51,917 nt of DNA from Comamonadaceae bacterium (lineage in GTDB: Bacteria > Pseudomonadota > Gammaproteobacteria > Burkholderiales > Burkholderiaceae_C), in the NCBI GenBank assembly GCA_947452785.1, contig CANGDZ010000017.1:1-51917 (forward strand). The letters run 5' to 3'. Below the pieces are notes generated by a model, which ran no database searches, was not told the origin of the DNA, and saw nothing but the letters and a program-made list of their open reading frames with translations. The translations under genes and the position numbers were made by a program. Shown here piece by piece: positions 47,540 through 51,917 of this stretch (position 1 is the first letter of the stretch; the number at the start of each line of letters is the position of its first letter).

Positions 47540-47584
47540 ATTGCTTCTGGTTGTATTGATACCAATTTGGTATCATGATAAGCC
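47540..47584 (+). promoter_or_regulatory. Operator/promoter of higBA
   Basis: A perfect 8-bp inverted repeat TGATACCA-ATT-TGGTATCA (47557-47575) ends ten bases before the higB ATG and overlaps TATCAT/ATGATA sequences that could serve as -10 boxes. This placement is what is expected for autorepression by HigA. Confidence 0.65.
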
Positions 47585-47878
47585 ATGCGAATCATAGCCA
47601 TATCGACGCTTCGTGACTTTTATACAAAGCATCCTGATGCACAAACACCCTTGCAGGCTTGGTACGCGCTGGCCAGCAGAGCGCAATGGAAGTCGCCCTC
47701 TGATATCAAAGCAGCCTACAGAAATGCAAGCTTTACAGCCAACAACCGCGTGGTGTTCAACATCAAGGGGAATGACTACCGATTGATTGTGTTGGTGCGT
47801 TATGACAAAGGCTTGCTGTTTGTGAAGTTTGTGGGCACACATGCGCACTACGACAAGATTGATGCACTGACTGTCTAA
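47585..47878 (+). CDS. higB: HigB-type mRNA interferase toxin
   Basis: A 97-residue HigB toxin, which cleaves mRNA on the ribosome. The family pattern is clear: MRIIAISTLRDFYTKHPDAQ, LQAWYALASRAQWKSPSDIK, FNIKGNDYRLIVLVRY and the C-terminal VKFVGTHAHYDKIDAL. It is followed by higA after 11 bases, in the toxin-first order. Base composition is lower in G+C than the ABC genes before it. Confidence 0.93.
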   Translation: MRIIAISTLRDFYTKHPDAQTPLQAWYALASRAQWKSPSDIKAAYRNASFTANNRVVFNIKGNDYRLIVLVRYDKGLLFVKFVGTHAHYDKIDALTV

Positions 47879-47889
47879 AGGAGAATCCC

Positions 47890-48273
47890 ATGGAAATTCG
47901 CACCATTCACAACAAAAAAGCACACAAGGCTGCGCTGATTGAAATCGAGCAACTTTGGTCTGCACCCGCCAAATCTGCTCAGGCTGAGCGCTTGGATGTG
48001 CTCACCTTGCTCGTGGAGCATTACGAGAAAACACACTTTCCGATTGCAGACCCAGACCCCATTGAGTTCATTGAACACGTCATGGAGAGCCGTGGGCTGA
48101 GTCGCAAAGATCTTGAGCCGATGATTGGGCCTCGTGGCCGTGTGGCTGACATCTTGAACAAAACACGCCCATTGACGCTCGAAATGATCCGTCGCTTGGT
48201 AGTCCAGCTTAATTTGCCTGCGGACGTATTAGTTAAGCCCTATCTTTTGCGCGAAGAATTTTTGGCAACTTGA
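47890..48273 (+). CDS. higA: HigA-type antitoxin
   Basis: A 127-residue antitoxin with a C-terminal XRE helix-turn-helix: MESRGLSRKDLEPMIGPRGR, VADILNKTRPLTLEMIRRL and LNLPADVLVKPY. The N-terminal 55 residues (IHNKKAHKAALIEIEQLW) are the toxin-binding part. An AGGAGAATCCC site precedes ATG 47890. It should bind HigB and the palindrome at 47557-47575. Confidence 0.93.
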   Translation: MEIRTIHNKKAHKAALIEIEQLWSAPAKSAQAERLDVLTLLVEHYEKTHFPIADPDPIEFIEHVMESRGLSRKDLEPMIGPRGRVADILNKTRPLTLEMIRRLVVQLNLPADVLVKPYLLREEFLAT

Positions 48274-48543
48274 GGTTACTAGCAACTGCGGAAGCCGACC
48301 TTTGGGGTAGTGCTCCCAACGGCAGATCCAGGCCCTTATGCACATCTCTGCATAAGGCTGGTTACTGTCGTACTCGGCTGGTTGACTGGCCGGCAGCACC
48401 CATAGCGGTCCTTTGGACCTATCGGTGCAATGATGAGTTTGTCGCGTTAGGAGCCGTTCAGGCCTGGCGTGAAAGTCTTGGCGATTTATCAACAGCAGTC
48501 ATCCAGGCGCTGGTCACACCCCCAGGCCCTGAAATCGCTGCGA
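48274..48543. other. Gap with a 9-bp-stem hairpin
   Basis: No convincing gene. CCTTATGCA (48334-48342) and TGCATAAGG (48349-48357) form a perfect 9-bp stem with a six-base loop. An open frame on each strand crosses the gap but without ribosome sites or known motifs. The hairpin may terminate higBA or be the trace of a repeated element. Confidence 0.5.
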
Positions 48544-49161
48544 TTAAATTTTCTGCCCAACAAAGCCGACCAAGGCTGACATCCCGCTGTGGCCTGGTCC
48601 TTCATCTACTTCTTGCGTGTAAGTGATCAAATCCAGAACTTTATAGCCAGCGAATGACGTCAATAAAAGCTCTTCGTCATAAAGATTCTCAAGAATGCCT
48701 GGGCCACCCGTTTTGTAATTCAACTGCTCTTTCCCGTAACCCTGAATAATCAAGGTTCCACCGGGCTTGAGCGACAAGTGCAATTTATGAAACAAATCGC
48801 GCCGGGGGCCAGGGTCAGCGAACTGAAAAAATATGCCCGCAATGGTGTCGTAATGATTGGTTTTCCAATGAAAGCTCTCCCAGTCACTGCACTTGAATTT
48901 GACATTTACGTTGTTCTTGGCGGCCAATTCCACGGCTTTACTCACAGCAACCGGAGAGAAATCAAAAGCGTCGACCTCAAACCCTTGAGAGGCCAACCAG
49001 ACGCTATTGCGCCCTTCGCCATCAGCAATGCACAGCGCCTTGCCTTTTTGCAAAAGCGGAGTTTTTTCAGCCAGATAGGCATTGGGAAACTCACCAAAAA
49101 GATAGTGCTCAGTTGAAAACCGTTCGTTCCATCGAGCAAGGGGATTGGTGAAGTTTGTCAT
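48544..49161 (-). CDS. Class I SAM-dependent methyltransferase
   Basis: A 205-residue methyltransferase from ATG 49161. Motif I is ALCIADGEGRNSVWLASQGF, an Asp-Gly-Glu-Gly variant of the usual loop; later come VDAFDFSPVAVSKAVELAA (acidic end of strand 2), YDTIAGIFFQFADPGPRRDL and LKPGGTLIIQGYG. The N-terminal WNERFSTEHYLFGEFPNAYL is characteristic of TehB-like proteins. It could act on a small molecule such as tellurite or a thiol; the substrate is not shown. It converges on higBA and lies in the AT-richer tail. Confidence 0.85.
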   Translation of the reverse strand: MTNFTNPLARWNERFSTEHYLFGEFPNAYLAEKTPLLQKGKALCIADGEGRNSVWLASQGFEVDAFDFSPVAVSKAVELAAKNNVNVKFKCSDWESFHWKTNHYDTIAGIFFQFADPGPRRDLFHKLHLSLKPGGTLIIQGYGKEQLNYKTGGPGILENLYDEELLLTSFAGYKVLDLITYTQEVDEGPGHSGMSALVGFVGQKI

Positions 49162-49314
49162 GGTGGTGGAGATTTTTGCCGTATTTGAGGAGTCACGTAT
49201 TTTCAGATGATCTTTGACCCATTGTGCTTGATCTGAGGCTGTTTCAGCCTTCGCTGAAAACACGTTTCTGACCCGGATATTCAGATCTCTAATTGAGCCA
49301 CTGTTCGATCAACC
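49162..49314. other. Gap between methyltransferase and repeat-protein remnant
   Basis: About 150 bases without a gene. It holds the methyltransferase start region and the 3' flank of the broken repeat-protein gene. I see no promoter of good quality. Confidence 0.4.
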
Positions 49315-49827
49315 CTACCTGACTTTAGCTCTTTTCATCAAAGCAACAGCCTCATCCATCCCCTTTTATTAGCCTTACTTACCGCACTGCTTCGGGCTTT
49401 TAGCCATTCGGTCTTTGAAATAAATCTTGCTGCGTCTTCAACTATGCATTCCTCAGACCAGTCCTCATTAGATTTTTGATTTGGTTGATGAAGGAGTCAT
49501 ATGCATTGTTGCCTCTTTGATCCATAACTTTCTTCGAGCAACAACAACTGCGCTTGTTTCTTTAGCGTTCCATTCAACCTGAGTTTTATATTTTTTTGCA
49601 CTTTCAAGAACTCTAGCTTTAGTCCAATAGCCTTGGGGCCTTCTCTTTGACACATCAACAAAGTTCATATGGGCGCAAGCTTCTTTAATGCAACCCATCC
49701 TGACAGCTTTTCGCCATGACAAGCTGTTGGACTTTTTCCACTCCGCTTGTGAACTGAACTCACGTGCGCTTGAAAGAACAGCTTTTTTTGTCCACTTAAA
49801 TGATCGAGATTTATTGATTTCACACAT
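49315..49827 (-). pseudogene. Frameshifted gene for a protein of three ~45-residue repeats
   Basis: The intact frame 49468-49827 gives 119 residues with two tandem repeats: WTKKAVLSSAREFSSQAEW...GCIKEACAHM and WTKARVLESAKKYKTQVEW...LWIKEATMHM. Directly after its stop, in a shifted frame, a third repeat follows: DWSEECIVEDAARFISKTEW...KANKRGWM. The end DEAVALMKRAKVR is back in the first frame and stops at 49315. The shifts coincide with an A5 run near 49470 and a GGATGGAT repeat near 49353. The pattern (W-T-K, A-x-x-Y/F, E-W, A-H-M) resembles helical repeats seen beside homing-endonuclease-type domains, but no nuclease domain is present. Either decay or sequence error could explain the two shifts. 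Confidence 0.7.
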
Positions 49828-49996
49828 TTTCGATAAAACTAAAGTGATGGAAAACTATTGCGCTGTTAAATTACAAGGAAACAACTGTGCCGTGCGAATA
49901 ATGAGTTTTGCTGCAAAGTTGGAGTTTGCTACAATAACATTTGTACACATGGAAATGTTACCGCAAATCCACCCTGATCTCAATCCAAGGAATTCA

Positions 49997-50539
49997 ATGA
50001 CTACGTACTCAAAACTATTGCCAATTTTTGGAACTGCTTTACTTCTAGTGGCTTGCAAAAGCGCTCCAAAGTTGGATGTTGCTACAACAAGCAAGAGCGA
50101 ACCTGTACCTGTTTCAATACCTATGCAAGCACCGGCACCTGTGGCCGCTTCAATGGTAGCTAAAGTAGTTGTGCCCGATCACTTGGATCCAAACAGCAGC
50201 TTGTCTAAAAATCGCAGTGTGTTCTTTGACTATGACGACTTCTCAGTCAAGAAAGAATTCAGTTCCATAGTCGAAAACCACGCAAAATACGCCTCTGCAA
50301 ATAGCAAGTTAGCCGTTAAAGTTGAAGGCAATGCGGACGAGCGTGGCGGCAGGGAATACAACTTGGCATTGGGCCAAAAACGAGCTGAAGCGGTTGTTCG
50401 CGCAATGAAAATTTATGGTGCCAAGGACGCTCAATTGGAGGCTGTCAGCTATGGCAGCGAAAAACCAAAAGCACCTGGACATGACGAAACTTCTTGGGCA
50501 CAAAATCGTCGCGCCGATATCCTGTACCAAAGCAAATAA
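49997..50539 (+). CDS. Pal-like OmpA-family lipoprotein
   Basis: A 180-residue outer-membrane lipoprotein from ATG 49997. The signal peptide ends at a lipobox LLVAC (Cys18 region) in KLLPIFGTALLLVACKSAPK. After a Pro/Ser/Ala linker comes an OmpA-C peptidoglycan-binding domain: RSVFFDYDDFSVKKEF, VEGNADERGGREYNLALGQK, RRADILYQSK. It binds diaminopimelate and may anchor the outer membrane. The tol genes that usually accompany pal are not here, so it is probably an extra copy. A frame extension to 49688 overlaps the repeat gene and lacks a signal peptide at its start. Confidence 0.87.
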   Translation: MTTYSKLLPIFGTALLLVACKSAPKLDVATTSKSEPVPVSIPMQAPAPVAASMVAKVVVPDHLDPNSSLSKNRSVFFDYDDFSVKKEFSSIVENHAKYASANSKLAVKVEGNADERGGREYNLALGQKRAEAVVRAMKIYGAKDAQLEAVSYGSEKPKAPGHDETSWAQNRRADILYQSK

Positions 50540-50591
50540 TTTTTCTCTAACTATGAATGCCTTGATTAACTTCGAGGTTTTCATTTGAGAA

Positions 50592-50611
50592 CAGTAGTGT
50601 CCCAACGTTTT
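50592..50611 (+). repeat. Left terminal inverted repeat of the IS
   Basis: CAGTAGTGTCCCAACGTTTT, exact reverse complement of bases 51898-51917. The transposase stop follows directly at 50612. Confidence 0.93.
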
Positions 50612-51778
50612 TCAGAGGAGAGAGAGCTGTTGAGGCTCAAATTCCGAATGTTTGTCAGGCTCGGTTGGTGTAAGTAGTTGATTTATTGGGATTGTTTCAA
50701 ACATGGTCAAGCTCAAGATTTGTAGGATTTCATGAAGACTGTTGGGCAGATGCAAGCGTTTTTTGGCAATCGCGATCAGCACGTAAGTGCAGACTGCAAT
50801 CCAGATTTGCGTCTTGACCGCGTTCTCGTTGGTGCCATAAAACGTCTTGATGCGCAGATGCTGCTTGATCCATTTGAAAAACAACTCGACCTGCCAGCGC
50901 TGGCGGTAAAGATCTGCAATCAACTCGGGTTTGAGGGCGAAGTTGTTGGTCAAAAAAGTTATTCGCTTTCCAGCGTCGTCCCTTACCACCACGCGTCGCA
51001 GTGTGGTGGGATAGTCTTTGCTGGAATAGAAAACTGTCAGTACGCCGGTTTGATCGCACACGATGTTCGAGTTGGCCCGGTCTACGGGGTTGGAGTAGCG
51101 CCGCTTGAATTTGGTATTGGACTTGGCACGGGTGACGAAGAAGGCGTTGGCCTGATGGATCACAAACAGTCGCTTGAAATCCAAGTAGCCACGATCGAGC
51201 AGGTAATAGGCGCCAGGCTCGATGTCCAGCAAGTCCAAGGTGTTGACCTCGTGGGTCTTGCCGTCGCTGATGTGAATGAAAGTGGGTATGGAGCCGCGCA
51301 GGTCCAACAGGGTGTGCAGTTTGATAGCCGCTTTGTGCGCTCGAAACGGTGCCCAGGGATAAACCGACAGGCACAGGTCTATCGTCGTGGCATCGAAGGC
51401 GTAGATGGTTGCATCCAAGTCGATCGCCATCGGCTCTTTGGCATACAACGGGCGCGCCATGGCTATCAGGTGTTGCGCGAAGTCGGCGTAGATTTGCCAA
51501 GGCCGGGTTGCATTGGCGTTGGACAAGGTGTTGCGAGAAACGGTTTTGCAGCGCAACCCCATGTGATACAGCCGCTTGGCTTGGGCACGCAAATTGACCT
51601 CGATGTCGCGCAAAGACTCGCGGTAGGTCAACTGAGCAAAGGCCATGGTCAAGAACTGGTCCATGCAGGTGAAATCTTGAACCTTGTGATCGCCACGATG
51701 AGTGGCCACGCATCGACGGAAAGTGCTCAGGGGCAGAAACGCCATGAGTTGAGAGAAAACAAGCTTGCCTTGGTTCAT
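50612..51778 (-). CDS. IS4-family DDE transposase
   Basis: A transposase of 388 residues from ATG 51778; an in-frame ATG at 51811 would add 11. An N-terminal domain of the DUF4372 type (MNQGKLVFSQLMAFLPLSTF, MAFAQLTYRESLRDIEVNL) precedes the DDE domain: AIDLDATIYAFDATTIDLCL (first Asp), AYYLLDRGYLDFKRLF (second Asp) and the Y-(2)-R-(3)-W-x-x-E pattern DLYRQRWQVELFFKWIKQHL (Glu). All catalytic residues appear intact, so the element may be active. Confidence 0.95.
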   Translation of the reverse strand: MNQGKLVFSQLMAFLPLSTFRRCVATHRGDHKVQDFTCMDQFLTMAFAQLTYRESLRDIEVNLRAQAKRLYHMGLRCKTVSRNTLSNANATRPWQIYADFAQHLIAMARPLYAKEPMAIDLDATIYAFDATTIDLCLSVYPWAPFRAHKAAIKLHTLLDLRGSIPTFIHISDGKTHEVNTLDLLDIEPGAYYLLDRGYLDFKRLFVIHQANAFFVTRAKSNTKFKRRYSNPVDRANSNIVCDQTGVLTVFYSSKDYPTTLRRVVVRDDAGKRITFLTNNFALKPELIADLYRQRWQVELFFKWIKQHLRIKTFYGTNENAVKTQIWIAVCTYVLIAIAKKRLHLPNSLHEILQILSLTMFETIPINQLLTPTEPDKHSEFEPQQLSLL

Positions 51779-51897
51779 TGCGGTCCTTTGCGTGCGAACG
51801 CAAAAGACCATAAGCCATGGAATCGAAGTTCAAATCGAGACCAGCCTGAAGTGCTAAAAAACCAAGGTAAATCATTAACTTACGAAGCCCTGATGTG

Positions 51898-51917
51898 AAA
51901 ACGTTGGGACACTACTG
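51898..51917 (-). repeat. Right terminal inverted repeat of the IS
   Basis: Exact reverse complement of the left repeat, and the last 20 bases of the window. That the window ends here suggests an assembly break at a multicopy element. Confidence 0.93.

Larger units (their letters stand above)
50592..51917. mobile_element. IS4-family insertion sequence, complete, 1326 bp
   Basis: Bounded by 20-bp perfect terminal inverted repeats: CAGTAGTGTCCCAACGTTTT at 50592-50611 and its reverse complement at 51898-51917. One transposase gene fills it. The right flank, needed to see a target-site duplication, lies outside the window. Confidence 0.93.

Noticed and set aside
48274..48543. An integron attC-like site around the CCTTATGCA hairpin
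   Set aside because: The conserved RYYYAAC and GTTRRRY core sites are not both present in the needed positions, and no integrase gene is in view.
1..51917. CRISPR arrays, rRNA or tRNA genes
   Set aside because: No regularly spaced direct repeats and no recognisable rRNA or tRNA sequences were seen on reading the window; a weak tRNA could be missed without a covariance search.

Overview
The window looks like a contig from a betaproteobacterium of the order Burkholderiales, most likely family Comamonadaceae (Limnohabitans/Rhodoferax-like). This rests on moderately high G+C, the gene content (TctC/Bug-type receptor, tcuAB, gshA of the ATP-dependent proteobacterial type, hpf-ptsN-hprK, fur/bamE divergent pair, leuS-lptE-holA) and overall protein style; no rRNA is present to fix the taxon. 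The right end coincides exactly with the outer end of an IS4-type insertion sequence, so the window probably ends where an assembly broke on a repeat.

Layout. 1-7.2 kb: a small membrane-anchored coiled-coil protein, a glutaredoxin-like protein, uvrA, an MFS transporter, ssb with a strong terminator, and a clearly decayed DUF3422-family pseudogene. 7.2-10.3 kb: a lower-G+C accessory stretch with an acyltransferase-3 membrane protein, a gene-free stretch, and a toxin-antitoxin pair whose antitoxin is fused to an ImmA/IrrE-type metallopeptidase; a 35-bp almost perfect palindrome follows. 10.3-15.7 kb (all minus): LysR regulator, tcuA, tcuB, a TctC-type receptor and an orphan ModA-like receptor, probably one catabolic unit for a tricarballylate/citrate-like acid. 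15.7-21.7 kb: mnmA, then a tight four-gene plus-strand operon joining a lytic transglycosylase, an MBOAT O-acyltransferase and two different SGNH-fold proteins; this is the most interesting functional unit and looks like a cell-envelope O-acetylation system.

21.7-47.5 kb is mainly housekeeping: NUDIX hydrolase, pntAB, fadD, mtnN, corA, patatin, hpf-ptsN-hprK, fur, bamE, dapB, exbBD, leuS-lptE-holA, proA, gshA, kup, psd and an ABC-2 export pair. 47.5-51.9 kb is an AT-richer accessory tail: a higBA toxin-antitoxin pair with a palindromic operator, a methyltransferase, a frameshifted gene for a protein of three ~45-residue helical repeats, a Pal-like lipoprotein, and the complete IS4-family element with 20-bp perfect terminal repeats.

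Gene calls rest on reading-frame content, recognisable family motifs and start-site context. Functions are assigned by family recognition from memory, not by database search.
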